Part shown: in pieces, positions 1-9,023 of the stretch
Layout of the letters: each line of letters starts with the position of its first letter
How positions within the stretch are numbered: the first letter of the stretch is position 1
Assembly: GCF_001431595.1 (NCBI RefSeq)
Contig: NZ_LDJO01000019.1
Span: 1-64,000 of the forward strand
From: Stenotrophomonas acidaminiphila
GTDB lineage: Bacteria > Pseudomonadota > Gammaproteobacteria > Xanthomonadales > Xanthomonadaceae
DNA: 64,000 nucleotides
Direction: 5' to 3'
The notes under the pieces: model-generated
Told to the model about the DNA's origin: nothing
Database searches by the model: none
The model's input: only the letters and a program-made list of their open reading frames with translations
Made by a program: the position numbers and the translations under genes

Positions 1-1148
1 CAGATGGGGATAAGGGACTGGTTGTACAGGCGGGTGGGGCCGCTGCGGCCGTGGCGGGCGGCATCGCGGGCAAGCATCGGGCCCATGATCCGCGGCAGCG
101 TGACCAGGTACTGGTAGTTGATCGCGCACATGCCCACCAGCAGCGCCGCCAGCGACACCACCAGCCCCAGGTGCAGCACCACCACCAGCAGCGTGCTCCC
201 GCAGAACAGGGCGGCGGTGGCGGTGTGCAGGCGCATGAAGCGCTGTACCTGTGCGCGCTCGGCGGCCGATTCGGCGTAGTGCAGCAGGTACAACCCGCCC
301 AGCCAGGCGGCCGCGGTGCCACCGATGGTGGCGCCCAGGGCCAGGCCGAAGTTGAAGCCATCGGCCATGAGCGTGTTGGCCAGCATGCCGACGGAACCGC
401 CCGCCGCACCGCCACCCACGGCGCTTGCGCCCATGCCACCGGCGCCGAGTTTGCCCGCGCCGGCCAGGCCGGCGCTGCTGCCGATCACCACGGCACTGGC
501 GGTGCCGGGCGCGGCCACCATCAGCAGCGAGCCGATGGTGGCGGCGAACGCGGTGCCCGGTGCGCTGCTGCGCGCGAACTCGCCGAAGCGGCGCAGCATC
601 TCCTCGCGCACGGTGGCGCGCGCGCGCGACAGGCGCTTGCGCACCGCCGCGTCGCTCAACCCCAGCAGCGCGGCGACCTGTTGCGAACTCTGGCCCTCGC
701 GGTAGAACAGCAGCAGTGCCTCGCGGCTGTCCTCGGGCAGGGCGGAAATGATCTCCTCGGCGACCAGCTCTTCCTCCACCCGCGCCATGGTCTCGGCGGC
801 ATCGGGGCTGGGGTCGGCGGCCATGCCGATGGCGATCTCGGCCGCCTGGCCGCTGAGCGGGCGGTTGCGGTTGGCGCGCAGCCAGTCGCGGGCGAGGTTG
901 CGGGTGATCTGCCGCAGCCAGGGCAGGAAACTGGAGGGGTTGTTGAGCTGGTTGAGCTGCTGCCAGGCCTTGATGAAGGCTTCCTGGGCGATGTCCTCGC
1001 TGGCCTGCACGTCGCGGGTGATGGCCAGGGCGATGGCGGTCACCGTGTTCTGGCAGGCCACCACGATGCGCCCGTAGGACTGGGTGCAGCCGCCGCGGGC
1101 GGCGGGCAGTTCGCGGTGCAGCAGGGATTCGAGCGTGGCAGCGGTCAT
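1..1148 (-). CDS. ECF-type sigma factor with C-terminal membrane domain (partial)
   Basis: RNA polymerase sigma factor whose end lies beyond the left edge; 382 residues are visible. Residues about 25-95 look like sigma region 2 (EDIAQEAFIKAW and WLRQITRNLARDWLR). Residues about 130-185 look like region 4, with a helix-turn-helix (SSQQVAALLGLSDAAVRKRL). A Gly/Ala-rich stretch (195-280) follows, then hydrophobic segments near 268-290 and 312-348, so the protein is probably membrane-tethered, which is unusual for a sigma factor. The ATG is preceded by GGGAG at good spacing. Family membership is read from motifs. That the membrane part acts as a built-in anti-sigma or sensor is inference only. 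Confidence 0.85.
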   Translation of the reverse strand, partial: MTAATLESLLHRELPAARGGCTQSYGRIVVACQNTVTAIALAITRDVQASEDIAQEAFIKAWQQLNQLNNPSSFLPWLRQITRNLARDWLRANRNRPLSGQAAEIAIGMAADPSPDAAETMARVEEELVAEEIISALPEDSREALLLFYREGQSSQQVAALLGLSDAAVRKRLSRARATVREEMLRRFGEFARSSAPGTAFAATIGSLLMVAAPGTASAVVIGSSAGLAGAGKLGAGGMGASAVGGGAAGGSVGMLANTLMADGFNFGLALGATIGGTAAAWLGGLYLLHYAESAAERAQVQRFMRLHTATAALFCGSTLLVVVLHLGLVVSLAALLVGMCAINYQYLVTLPRIMGPMLARDAARHGRSGPTRLYNQSLIPI

Positions 1149-1215
1149 GGGCGGCTCCCGGTGGTCTGCAGCACAGGACGGAGCCCGCCGGCCGATGTGA
1201 CTGCCCGCTTGCCGG

Positions 1216-1734
1216 TCAGGGTTTCGGCGGCGGTGGTACCGGCGTGGCCGGTGCCGGCTGGCTGGGCTGGATGCGCACGCGGAAGCCGTCCTCGCTGTCC
1301 CGGGCAGGCTGCACCTGCGGCGCGGGCGCCGGTGCAGGCGGCGGTGTGGCGCGGTGGCGCAGCATGATCACCAGGGCCACGCCGGCGATCACCACCAGCA
1401 GGGCGATGCGTATGCGCCAGGCCCAGCCGCGGCCGCCGGACTGTGCCGGTGTGTCGCGGAACGCGTAATCGGCGACCGGATGGTCACGGCGGGTGGTATC
1501 GAGCAGGCGGGCGTCGCGCAGGATTTCGCGGGCGCGTGGCTGGTCGTCGGCGCGCACCACCCACACCGTGGGCAGCTGGCTGTCGTCCTTCCTGTCCAGG
1601 TAACTGAACTGGCCGCGGCGCTTGCTGTGGTACGAGCGGCCGTTGGTGAGGCGGACCTCGATGCCGGCCTCGCGCAGCAGGTTGGCCACGCCTTCGGCGT
1701 TTTCCACGCGCTGGCTTGAGAAAATCTTGCGCAT
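1216..1734 (-). CDS. DUF2007-like signal-transducing protein with one TM segment
   Basis: 172-residue protein of unknown role. The N-terminal 80 or so residues (MRKIFSSQRVENAEGVANLL..., then a WVVRADDQPRAREIL stretch) resemble the DUF2007 / PII-like small domain found beside unrelated proteins. A central hydrophobic helix (about residues 117-135) follows, then a Pro/Ala/Gln-rich tail ending PPPPKP. The first part is probably cytoplasmic and the tail periplasmic. It starts 2 nt after the tesB stop codon, so the two are very likely co-transcribed. No catalytic residues are recognisable. Confidence 0.75.
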   Translation of the reverse strand: MRKIFSSQRVENAEGVANLLREAGIEVRLTNGRSYHSKRRGQFSYLDRKDDSQLPTVWVVRADDQPRAREILRDARLLDTTRRDHPVADYAFRDTPAQSGGRGWAWRIRIALLVVIAGVALVIMLRHRATPPPAPAPAPQVQPARDSEDGFRVRIQPSQPAPATPVPPPPKP

Positions 1735-1736
1735 GC

Positions 1737-2612
1737 TTACTCCCCGCCGCCTTCGCCGGCCGCCGGCGCGACCCGGATCAGCCCTTCCTGCGCGGTGCTG
1801 GCCACCAGCACGCCCTGGCGGGTGAAGAACTGGCCCCGCGCCAGGCCGCGCGCATCCTGCGCGCTGGGGCTGTCGAGCGAGTACAGCAGCCAGTCGTCCA
1901 CCCGGAACGGGCGGTGGAACCAGATGGCATGGTCGAGCGAGGCCATCTGCACGTGCGGCTGGTAGTAGCTGATGCCGTGCGGGAAGGTCGCGGTGCCCAG
2001 CAGGTGGAAATCCGAGGCGTAGGCCAGCAGCGCCTGGTGCAGTTCCGGCGCGTCGCCGACACGTTCGTTCAGGCGCATCCACACCTGGTGGTACGGCGGG
2101 CGCTTGGGTGGATTGAGTTCGTCGCGCGGGTAGACATGGCGGAACTCGAACGGGCCGCCGCGCGAGAGCCAGCGCTGCACCTTCACCGGCAGCCGCTCCA
2201 GCACTTCCGGCGGCAGCGGGCGGTTGGGCTCGATGTCTTCGGGCTGCGGCACCTCGGGCATCTTGTGCTGGTGCTCGGCGCCGCGCTCGGCCTGCTGGAA
2301 CGACGCCGCGCAGAAGAAGATCACCTTGCCGTGCTGGATCGCGGTAACCCGCCGCACCGAGAAGCTGCCGCCGTCGCGGGTACGGTCGACGTCGTAGATG
2401 ATCGGGTGGTCGATGTTGCCGGCGCGCAGGAAATAGGCGTGCAGCGAATGCACGTGGCGGCCGTTGTCGATGGTGGCCTGGGCGGCGGCCAGCGCCTGCC
2501 CCAGCACCTGCCCGCCGAACACGTACTTGGTGCCGATGTCGCGGCTCTGGCCCCGGAACAGGTTGTCCTCCAGCCGCTCCAGCGACAGCAGGTCGATGAG
2601 TTCGGGTACCAC
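1737..2612 (-). CDS. tesB: acyl-CoA thioesterase II
   Basis: Hydrolyses medium- and long-chain acyl-CoA to free fatty acid and CoA in the cytoplasm. 291 residues from a GTG start, close to the usual 285-290 for TesB. The TesB N-terminal signature LFRGQSRDIGTKYVFGGQV and the double hot-dog layout are visible; HLLGTATFPHG and ASLDHAIWFHRPFR mark the second hot-dog, with the catalytic Asp in LDHAIWFH. There is no ATG near the N-terminus. GTG at 2612 gives VVPELIDLLSLERLEDN, which aligns with known TesB starts; a TTG at 2633 is the alternative. It lies between an enoyl-CoA hydratase homologue and a DUF2007 gene, all on one strand. Confidence 0.92.
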   Translation of the reverse strand: MVPELIDLLSLERLEDNLFRGQSRDIGTKYVFGGQVLGQALAAAQATIDNGRHVHSLHAYFLRAGNIDHPIIYDVDRTRDGGSFSVRRVTAIQHGKVIFFCAASFQQAERGAEHQHKMPEVPQPEDIEPNRPLPPEVLERLPVKVQRWLSRGGPFEFRHVYPRDELNPPKRPPYHQVWMRLNERVGDAPELHQALLAYASDFHLLGTATFPHGISYYQPHVQMASLDHAIWFHRPFRVDDWLLYSLDSPSAQDARGLARGQFFTRQGVLVASTAQEGLIRVAPAAGEGGGE

Positions 2613-2710
2613 GGGGTCGGCGTTGGGGAGCAAGACGGCGGGCCTGGGTTTCGACAGGCGGCGATTATAGCGGCCGGGGCCCGGTGGCCACGGGGTCGCC
2701 GGGCATGGCC

Positions 2711-3493
2711 TCAGGCCTTGCCCAGCTTCGCCGCCAATGCCTGCAGCGCCGCCTGGGCATCGGCCGAGTACCAGGCCTCGACGAAGCGTTCCAGCTGGAT
2801 GTGCTGCGGCTGCATCGCCTCGTGCAGGTCGGTGCGGGCGATGGCGCGGGTCTGCAGCATCGGCTGCCGCGGCAGCTTCAGCTGCGCCTGCAGCCAGCCC
2901 AGCGCACGCGCGACCACGGCATCGGCGCCGTCGGCCAGTTCGTCCACCAGCCCGATTTCCAGCGCGCGCTCGGCGCTGACCAGTTGCCCGCCCGCCAGCA
3001 GCACCCCGGCCCGGTGCGCACCGACCACGCGCCGCATCAGCCGCTGGATGCCTTCCGGCGCGACCAGTCCCACCTGCACCTCGTTCAGGCCGATCAGGTA
3101 CGGCTTGGCCGGGTCGGCGCTGCGCGCCATCACCCGGTAGTCGCAGCACAGTGCCAGCACGCAGCCGCCGGCCGGGGAGTGCCCGGTCAACGCGGCCACC
3201 ACCGGGATGCGGCTGTCGGCCAGCGTGCGCGCGGCGCCGAAGAACGCCTGCCAGCTGTCCATCAGCCGCTGCCGGTCCTCGCCATGGCGCAGCAGGTAGG
3301 GCACGTCCATGCCGCCGGTGAAGACGCGCTCGCTGCCGGACAGCACCACGCCCTGCACGTCCTCGGCCATGGCCTGGTTCATCGCCGCGATGAGCGCGCG
3401 GCACAGCTCGGTATCCAGCGCGTTGACCGGCGGCCGTGCCAGCCGCAGTTCGCGGACGGGGCCGTGGTTGATCGTGTCGATGAGCGTTGTCAT
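2711..3493 (-). CDS. enoyl-CoA hydratase/isomerase family protein
   Basis: Crotonase-fold protein of 260 residues, the typical family size. The oxyanion-hole segments are VFTGGMDVPYLL (after LSGSER) and LTGHSPAGGCVLALCCDYRVMA. The first lacks the usual AGxD wording (GGMD). The second reads HSPAGGC, where hydratases have an acidic catalytic residue, so the exact reaction (hydratase, isomerase or hydrolase) is uncertain. The neighbour tesB suggests a part in fatty-acid turnover. It is divergent from the copper chaperone gene 38 bp away, so both promoters must lie in that very short gap or overlap the genes. Confidence 0.85.
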   Translation of the reverse strand: MTTLIDTINHGPVRELRLARPPVNALDTELCRALIAAMNQAMAEDVQGVVLSGSERVFTGGMDVPYLLRHGEDRQRLMDSWQAFFGAARTLADSRIPVVAALTGHSPAGGCVLALCCDYRVMARSADPAKPYLIGLNEVQVGLVAPEGIQRLMRRVVGAHRAGVLLAGGQLVSAERALEIGLVDELADGADAVVARALGWLQAQLKLPRQPMLQTRAIARTDLHEAMQPQHIQLERFVEAWYSADAQAALQALAAKLGKA

Positions 3494-3531
3494 GCTGCGG
3501 CCTCGAATTACGGCAGGGAGTCGATGGTCCG

Positions 3532-3972
3532 ATGATAACCAAACCATTCGCGTGCGTACTGTTGGCGGTCGCGGGCGTCGCCGCCAGCGCCGTGGCGCAG
3601 GCCGCGCCATCCCCGTGCGTGCGCCTGGACGGCGGCTGGATCCGCTTCCCGGCGATGGCGCACATGGCCGGAGGCTTCGGTCGCATCGACAACGCCTGCA
3701 AGGCGGACGTGGCGGTGACCGCGGTGCGCAGCCCGGCGTTCAAGGACGTGTCCCTGCACGAGACCACGCTGGTCGATGGCGTCAGCCGCATGCGCGCGAT
3801 CGAACGCCTGCCGGTCGCGGCGGGCAAGGACGTGGAGCTCAAGCCCGGCGGCCTGCACCTGATGCTGATGGACGGCACCGGCCCGTTGCGCGAGGGCCAG
3901 CGCGTGCCGCTGTCGCTGGTCCTGTCCGATGGCACCGAGGTGCAGGGCGAACTGGTGGTGCGCAAGCCCTGA
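3532..3972 (+). CDS. PCu(A)C-type periplasmic copper chaperone
   Basis: 146-residue exported protein. Residues 1-24 form a signal peptide ending AVAQAA. The copper-binding signature H-X10-M-X21-H-X-M is matched exactly by H76, M87, H109 and M111. In this family the protein carries Cu(I) in the periplasm for cytochrome c oxidase assembly. The usual partner genes (Sco, CopC/D) are not adjacent here. Divergently transcribed from the enoyl-CoA hydratase gene. Confident at family level; the delivery target is not shown by context. Confidence 0.9.
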   Translation: MITKPFACVLLAVAGVAASAVAQAAPSPCVRLDGGWIRFPAMAHMAGGFGRIDNACKADVAVTAVRSPAFKDVSLHETTLVDGVSRMRAIERLPVAAGKDVELKPGGLHLMLMDGTGPLREGQRVPLSLVLSDGTEVQGELVVRKP

Positions 3973-4130
3973 GCCGCCCGGCCGCAACGACCCGGGCGTG
4001 CCGGCCAGCGCACCCGCGCCCGGGGCGATCGGGTGGGTTGCCGCGCGTCCGCAATGGCCTGGCCGCGGTGGGAGCGGGGCTTGATGCGCCTTCGCGGTAA
4101 AATGCGCCGATTCCCACTTTCCCGCTCCTC

Positions 4131-5534
4131 ATGACCGTCCGCACCCGCTTCGCTCCCAGTCCCACCGGCTACCTGCACATCGGTGGCGCCCGTACCGCGC
4201 TGTACTGCTGGCTGGAGGCCCGCCACCGCGGCGGCGAATTCGTGCTGCGCATCGAGGACACCGACCGCGAACGCAGCACCCAGGCGGCGATCGACGCGAT
4301 CCTGGAAGCGATGGACTGGCTGGGCCTGGACTATGACGAAGGCCCGGTCTACCAGACCGACCGCGTGGCCCGCTACAAGGAAGTGGCCGAGCAGCTGATC
4401 GCCGCCGGCAAGGCCTACTACGCCTACGAGACCCGGGAAGAGCTCGATGCCATGCGCGAGGCCGCGATGGCCCGGCAGGAGAAGCCGCGCTACAACGGCG
4501 CCGCGCGCGACCTGGGCCTGCCGTTCAAGGACGACCCGAACCGCGTGATCCGCTTCAAGAACCCGCTCGACGGCAGCGTGGTGTTCGACGACCTGATCAA
4601 GGGCCGCATCGAGATCGCCAACAGCGAACTGGACGACATGGTGATCTTCCGTCCGGACGGCTACCCCACCTACAACTTCGCGGTGGTGGTGGACGACTGG
4701 GACATGGGCATCACCGAGGTCATCCGCGGCGACGACCACATCAACAACACCCCGCGTCAGATCAACCTGTACGAGGCCATCGGCGCGCCGGTGCCGAAGT
4801 TCGGGCACATGCCGATGATCCTCGACGAGCAGGGCGCCAAGCTGTCCAAGCGCACCGGCGCTGCCGACGTGATGCAGTACAAGGACGCCGGTTACCTGCC
4901 CGATGCGCTGCTGAGCTACCTGGCGCGCCTGGGCTGGTCGCATGGTGACCAGGAACTGTTCAGCCGCCAGGAGCTGATCGACCTGTTCGACGTGAAGAAC
5001 TGCAACTCCAAGGCCTCGCGCCTGGACATGGCCAAGCTCGGCTGGGTCAACCAGCACTTCCTCAAGACCGAGGCGCCGGAGCGCATCGTGCCGCACCTGG
5101 TCTACCAGCTGGAAAAGCTGGGCCTGGACCTGGCCGCCGGCCCGGCGCCGGTGGACGTGGTCATCGCCCTGCGCGAGCGCGTGCAGACGCTGAAGGAAAT
5201 GGCCGACAAGGCCGTGGTCTGGTACCAGCCGCTGACCGAGTACGACGAGGCGGCCGTGGCCAAGCACTTCAAGGCCGGCGCCGAACTGGCGCTGGGCAAG
5301 GCGCGCGAGCTGCTGGCGGCGCTGCCGCAGTGGACCGCCGAGAGCGTCGGCGTGGCCCTGCACGACACCGCCGCGGCGCTGGAGACCGGCATGGGCAAGG
5401 TCGCCCAGCCGCTGCGCGTGGCCATCACCGGCACCCAGGTCAGCCCTGACATCTCGCACACGGTGTACCTAGCCGGCCGCGACGAAGCCTTGAAACGCAT
5501 CGACGCCGCACTCATCAAGGTCCCGAAGGGTTGA
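4131..5534 (+). CDS. gltX: glutamyl-tRNA synthetase
   Basis: Class I aminoacyl-tRNA synthetase charging tRNA-Glu in the cytoplasm. 467 residues, normal for bacterial GltX. The HIGH motif is seen as LHIGGA (residues 15-20) inside [12 protein letters not shown]. The KMSKS equivalent is KLSKR at 237-241, the form usual for this enzyme. The C-terminal anticodon-binding region is complete. The zur gene follows after 16 bp on the same strand, so the two may be read together. Confidence 0.98.
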   Translation: MTVRTRFAPSPTGYLHIGGARTALYCWLEARHRGGEFVLRIEDTDRERSTQAAIDAILEAMDWLGLDYDEGPVYQTDRVARYKEVAEQLIAAGKAYYAYETREELDAMREAAMARQEKPRYNGAARDLGLPFKDDPNRVIRFKNPLDGSVVFDDLIKGRIEIANSELDDMVIFRPDGYPTYNFAVVVDDWDMGITEVIRGDDHINNTPRQINLYEAIGAPVPKFGHMPMILDEQGAKLSKRTGAADVMQYKDAGYLPDALLSYLARLGWSHGDQELFSRQELIDLFDVKNCNSKASRLDMAKLGWVNQHFLKTEAPERIVPHLVYQLEKLGLDLAAGPAPVDVVIALRERVQTLKEMADKAVVWYQPLTEYDEAAVAKHFKAGAELALGKARELLAALPQWTAESVGVALHDTAAALETGMGKVAQPLRVAITGTQVSPDISHTVYLAGRDEALKRIDAALIKVPKG

Positions 5535-5550
5535 TCCCGCCGAGGCAGAC

Positions 5551-6039
5551 ATGACCGGACACGAGCACAGCTGTACCGCCCCCCACCACCACGTCGACGA
5601 CGCGGCGGACTTCATCGCGGTGGTCGAACGGGTGTGCCGCGAGCGCGGACTGCGGCTCACGCCGATCCGCGCCAACGTGCTGCGGCTGATCGCCGAAGCC
5701 GGCAAGCCGGTCAAGGCCTACGAACTGCTGGACTGGGTGCGCGAGGGCAAGGGCGTGGGCGCCGATGCCCCGCCCACCGTGTACCGCGCGCTGGATTTCC
5801 TGATGGCCAACGGCTTCGTCCACAAGCTGTCCTCGGTCAACTCCTTCGTCGCCTGCCACCATCCCAGCAGCAACCAGCATTCGGTGCCGTTCCTGATCTG
5901 CGACCGCTGCCACAGCGCGGTCGAGCTGGAGGACCGCGACATCGTCCGCCAGCTCGAAAACCGCGCCCGCGAACTGGGCTTCAAGCCGCAGGCGCAGACC
6001 CTGGAAGTGCACGGGTTGTGCGCCGACTGCGCGGGCTGA
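5551..6039 (+). CDS. zur: Fur-family zinc uptake regulator Zur
   Basis: 162-residue Fur-superfamily repressor. The N-terminus is His-rich (HEHSC..PHHH). The winged helix runs about 25-95 (LRLTPIRANVLRLI, APPTVYRALDFLM). Structural zinc pairs are C117/C120 (ICDRC) and C157/C160 (LCADC), with a further C102-HH segment. The SVNSFVACHHP stretch and the C-terminal Cys pair are characteristic of Zur rather than Fur. Zur with zinc represses zinc uptake genes. A Zur-box-like sequence between a zinc-type TonB receptor and a MerC gene at 13.7 kb supports the assignment. Confidence 0.9.
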   Translation: MTGHEHSCTAPHHHVDDAADFIAVVERVCRERGLRLTPIRANVLRLIAEAGKPVKAYELLDWVREGKGVGADAPPTVYRALDFLMANGFVHKLSSVNSFVACHHPSSNQHSVPFLICDRCHSAVELEDRDIVRQLENRARELGFKPQAQTLEVHGLCADCAG

Positions 6040-6051
6040 GCGCGTGGCAGC

Positions 6052-6070
6052 CGCGGGAGCCCGTCCCGCG
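6052..6070. terminator. hairpin between convergent genes
   Basis: CGCGGGA / TCCCGCG with a GCCCG loop lies in the 33-bp gap between the zur stop and the convergent amidohydrolase stop. There is no T-tract on either side, so this is only a possible bidirectional transcription end. Confidence 0.35.
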
Positions 6071-6072
6071 CC

Positions 6073-7773
6073 TTATTTCCCCGCTTGCTCCGCAGCGTAG
6101 ACGACCTCGCCGTCCTTGATCGTCTGCAGCACCTTGATGGTGTGAAGCCGGGCCGGCGCGATGGTCAGCGGATTGTCCGAGAGCACCACCAGGTCGGCGC
6201 GCTTGCCGGTTTCGATCGACCCCTTGCGGTCCTGCTCGGCGTACTGCCGCGCAGCCCACAGGGTGATGGATTTGAGCGCCTGCTCCGGCGTCACCCGCTG
6301 TTCCGGGCCGAGCACGCGCCCGCTGCGGGTGGTGCGGTTGACCGTGGCGTCCAGCACCCGCATCGCATCGGGGAACACCACCGGCGCATCGTGGTGCGAG
6401 GTGAACACCATGCCCGCATCCAGTACCCAGCGCGTGGGCGAGATGTTCTCGGCGCGTTCCGGACCGAGCACCGAATCGCGGTGCCAGTCGCCCCAGTAAT
6501 AGGTGTGCATGGGGAACAGCGAGGGGAAGATGCCGAGCCGGCGCAGTTCGCCCACCTGGTCGCGGCGCAGGGTCTGGCCGTGGATCAGCACCGGCATCAG
6601 CTGCCTGCCCGGGTGCGCGGCTTCGGCCGCGGCCACGGCGTGGATGAACTGGTCGATGGCGGCATCGCCGTTGGCATGCGCCAGCACCTGCCAGCCATGG
6701 TCCCAGGCCTTGCCGATCAGCTCGTTCGCCTGCGCGTCGGTGTAGGCGGGGTAGCCGGCGTAATCGGCTTTCTCGCCCGCGGGCACCTTGTAGTACGGCT
6801 GGCTCAGCCAGGCGGTCTTGCCCTGCGGCGAGCCATCCAGGCTGATCTTGACCCCGCCGATGCGGAAATGGTCGATGTAGTCGGGGCCGTAGTACGGGCC
6901 GCGCATGGCCGGGCTGTCCAGGGCCACGTGGATGTCGGGGTAGGCGACGACGTCGATCTTGAGCCTGCCGGCCTTGCCGGCCAGCGGCAGCATCGCCAGG
7001 GTGCCGGCATCGGTCTTGCCGTCCTGTGCGGTGGTGTAGCCGTACTTCATGTACAGCGCCTGGCCGGCCTCGAACATCGCCATGGCCTGTTCCAGGCTGA
7101 GCGTGGGCATCAGCCTGGCCAGGGCCAGGCTGTGCGCGCTCTCCTCGAGCACGCCGTCGGGAACGCGGCTGCCGGGCTCGCGGCGGATCACCCCGCCGGC
7201 GGGGTCGGGAGTGTCGGCGGTGATGCCGGCCTGCTCCAGCGCCTTGCTGTTGTAGGCCCCCAGGTGCCCGGACTGGTGCATCAGGATCACCGGGATGTCG
7301 GTGGCGATGGCATCCAGTTCGGTGCGCGTCGGGTGGCGCTTTTCCGCCAGCTGCGAGTCGTCGTAACCGAAGCCGATCAGTATCGGGCGGCCGCCGGGCA
7401 CGGTGTCGGCGGCACGGTAGCCGCGCATGATCCGCTGCAGCGCGGGGATCGAATTGCCTTCGCCGTCGGGCGCGGGCAGCAGGTTGGCCGACAGCGCCTG
7501 CAGGCCGACGCCGGACACATGCCCGTGGCCGTCGATGAAGCCCGGGACCAGGGTATGGCCGTGCAGGTCCACCTGGCGCGCGTGCGGGCTGAAGGCGCGC
7601 GCGGCCTTGCGCGAGCCGACGAAGGCGATGTCGCCGTCGCGCACCACCACCGCCTCGGCCTGCGGCTGCCGGTCATCGAGGGTGACGATCGGTCCGCCCG
7701 AGTACAGCGTGTCCGCCGCAACGGCGGTGCCATGCAATGCCGCCAGGATCGGCAGGGCCAACAGCAGTTTCAT
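6073..7773 (-). CDS. exported amidohydrolase, YtcJ-like
   Basis: 566-residue metal-dependent hydrolase with a cleaved signal peptide (residues 1-20, ending GTAVAA), so periplasmic. The metal-binding HxH is in DGHGHVSGVG after the strand LVPGFID. Later metal residues are likely in VLAHANGDAAID, PVLIHGQTL and FTSHHDAPV. The C-terminus is typical (GSIETGKRADLVVLSDNPL). The YtcJ/AepA-like group acts on amide or imide bonds, with substrates mostly unknown. A GGAG ribosome site precedes the ATG. It sits alone, convergent with zur. Substrate not predictable. Confidence 0.88.
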   Translation of the reverse strand: MKLLLALPILAALHGTAVAADTLYSGGPIVTLDDRQPQAEAVVVRDGDIAFVGSRKAARAFSPHARQVDLHGHTLVPGFIDGHGHVSGVGLQALSANLLPAPDGEGNSIPALQRIMRGYRAADTVPGGRPILIGFGYDDSQLAEKRHPTRTELDAIATDIPVILMHQSGHLGAYNSKALEQAGITADTPDPAGGVIRREPGSRVPDGVLEESAHSLALARLMPTLSLEQAMAMFEAGQALYMKYGYTTAQDGKTDAGTLAMLPLAGKAGRLKIDVVAYPDIHVALDSPAMRGPYYGPDYIDHFRIGGVKISLDGSPQGKTAWLSQPYYKVPAGEKADYAGYPAYTDAQANELIGKAWDHGWQVLAHANGDAAIDQFIHAVAAAEAAHPGRQLMPVLIHGQTLRRDQVGELRRLGIFPSLFPMHTYYWGDWHRDSVLGPERAENISPTRWVLDAGMVFTSHHDAPVVFPDAMRVLDATVNRTTRSGRVLGPEQRVTPEQALKSITLWAARQYAEQDRKGSIETGKRADLVVLSDNPLTIAPARLHTIKVLQTIKDGEVVYAAEQAGK

Positions 7774-7859
7774 GGGTGCGCTCCATAGCCACGGACGATG
7801 CGCGGAGCTTAGCGCGTGGCGTGCCAGCGCAAGGTGAGCGCGGCGTTGCCGCGCGGGCG

Positions 7860-9023
7860 TCAGGGCCTGCCGCTGCCCATGCCGGGCGCGGCGGCCGTAT
7901 CCACGTCCACCACCACCGACATGCCCGGGCGCAGGCGTGCGGCCAGTGGCTGGCCGGCGTCGATGGCGATGCGCACCGGCAGTCGCTGCACGACCTTGGT
8001 GAAGTTGCCGCTGGCGTTGTCCGGCTTGAGCACCGCGAACTCCGAGCCGGTGGCCGGGGCGATCTGCTCGACATGGCCGCGCAGTTGCTGGCCCTGGAAC
8101 GCATCGACGCTGAAGGTCGCCGGCTGGCCGGTGGCCATCTTCCAAGTCTGGCCCTCCTTGAAGTTGGCCACCACCCAGGGGGCGTCCGGTACCAGGAACA
8201 GCAACTGGGTGCCGGCGGTGACGTACTGGCCCAGCCGGACCGAGGCCTCGGACAGCTGGCCATCGCGCGGGGCACGGACCACGGTGTTGTCCAGGTCGAT
8301 CCGCGCCAGCTCCAGCGCCGCCCGTGCACTGGCGACCCTGGCCTCCAGCCCCTGCCGCGCGACGCGCGTGGCGGTGAGGTTTTCCTGGGCGATGCGGATG
8401 GCCGCCTGCGACTGCGCCACGCCGGCGCTTGCCGCCTGCGCGCTGGCGCGCAGCTTGTCGCGGTCGCTGCTGGATACCAGCTGTTGTGCGGCCAGGGCCT
8501 CGTAGCGCTGCAGCTCTGTACCGGTGCGCTGCCGTTCGGCCTGGCCGGCCGCCAGGTTGGCCTGCGCCGAAGCGATCTGCGCGCGGTTCTGCGCCTGGCT
8601 CTGGACGGAGTTGGCCAGTTGCGCGCGTGCCTCGGCCAGCGCCGCCTCGGCCTGGTCGACCTTCTGCCGGTAGCTGCGGTCGTCGATGCGCAGCAACGGC
8701 TGGCCGCGCTTGACGCGGTCGAAGTCCCTGGCCAGCACCTCGGTGACATAGCCGCTGACCTGTGGCGCCAGCACCGTCACCTGCCCGCGCACGTAGGCGT
8801 CGTCGGTATGCACGTGGTCGCTGGTGAACGGCCATAGCTGCCAGGCGCGCAGGATCAGGGTCAGCCCGACCAGGGCGATGGCCACCATCACCACCACGCT
8901 GGTGCGGCTGGGGGTGTTGTATTTGGATATCGGCGCCGATGCCGATGCCGCGGCGGCTTCGCCATCGCTGGCGTCGGTGATCTGCGCGTTGCCGCTGCCG
9001 GGGTTTTCCTGTGTGTTGCTCAT
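7860..9023 (-). CDS. HlyD/EmrA-family membrane fusion protein
   Basis: 387-residue periplasmic adaptor of a drug efflux pump. The N-terminal cytoplasmic stretch is low complexity. One TM helix spans about 43-62, followed by the EmrA-type segment SDHVHTDDAYVRGQVTVLAPQVSGYV (two lines of the family pattern). A long coiled coil runs about 100-235 (RAQLANSVQSQAQNRAQI...), then a lipoyl/barrel region (VRAPRDGQLSEASVRLGQYV). The ATG overlaps the MFS stop codon (ATGA), so translation is coupled. It would link the inner-membrane pump to an outer-membrane channel; none is encoded nearby. Confidence 0.93.
   Translation of the reverse strand: MSNTQENPGSGNAQITDASDGEAAAASASAPISKYNTPSRTSVVVMVAIALVGLTLILRAWQLWPFTSDHVHTDDAYVRGQVTVLAPQVSGYVTEVLARDFDRVKRGQPLLRIDDRSYRQKVDQAEAALAEARAQLANSVQSQAQNRAQIASAQANLAAGQAERQRTGTELQRYEALAAQQLVSSSDRDKLRASAQAASAGVAQSQAAIRIAQENLTATRVARQGLEARVASARAALELARIDLDNTVVRAPRDGQLSEASVRLGQYVTAGTQLLFLVPDAPWVVANFKEGQTWKMATGQPATFSVDAFQGQQLRGHVEQIAPATGSEFAVLKPDNASGNFTKVVQRLPVRIAIDAGQPLAARLRPGMSVVVDVDTAAAPGMGSGRP

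Noticed and set aside
1737..5459. A 1240-codon open frame on the minus strand crossing tesB, the enoyl-CoA hydratase, PCu(A)C and gltX
   Set aside because: Only its last 291 codons are a real gene (tesB). The rest lies antisense to or out of frame with well-supported genes; stops are rare at this GC content.
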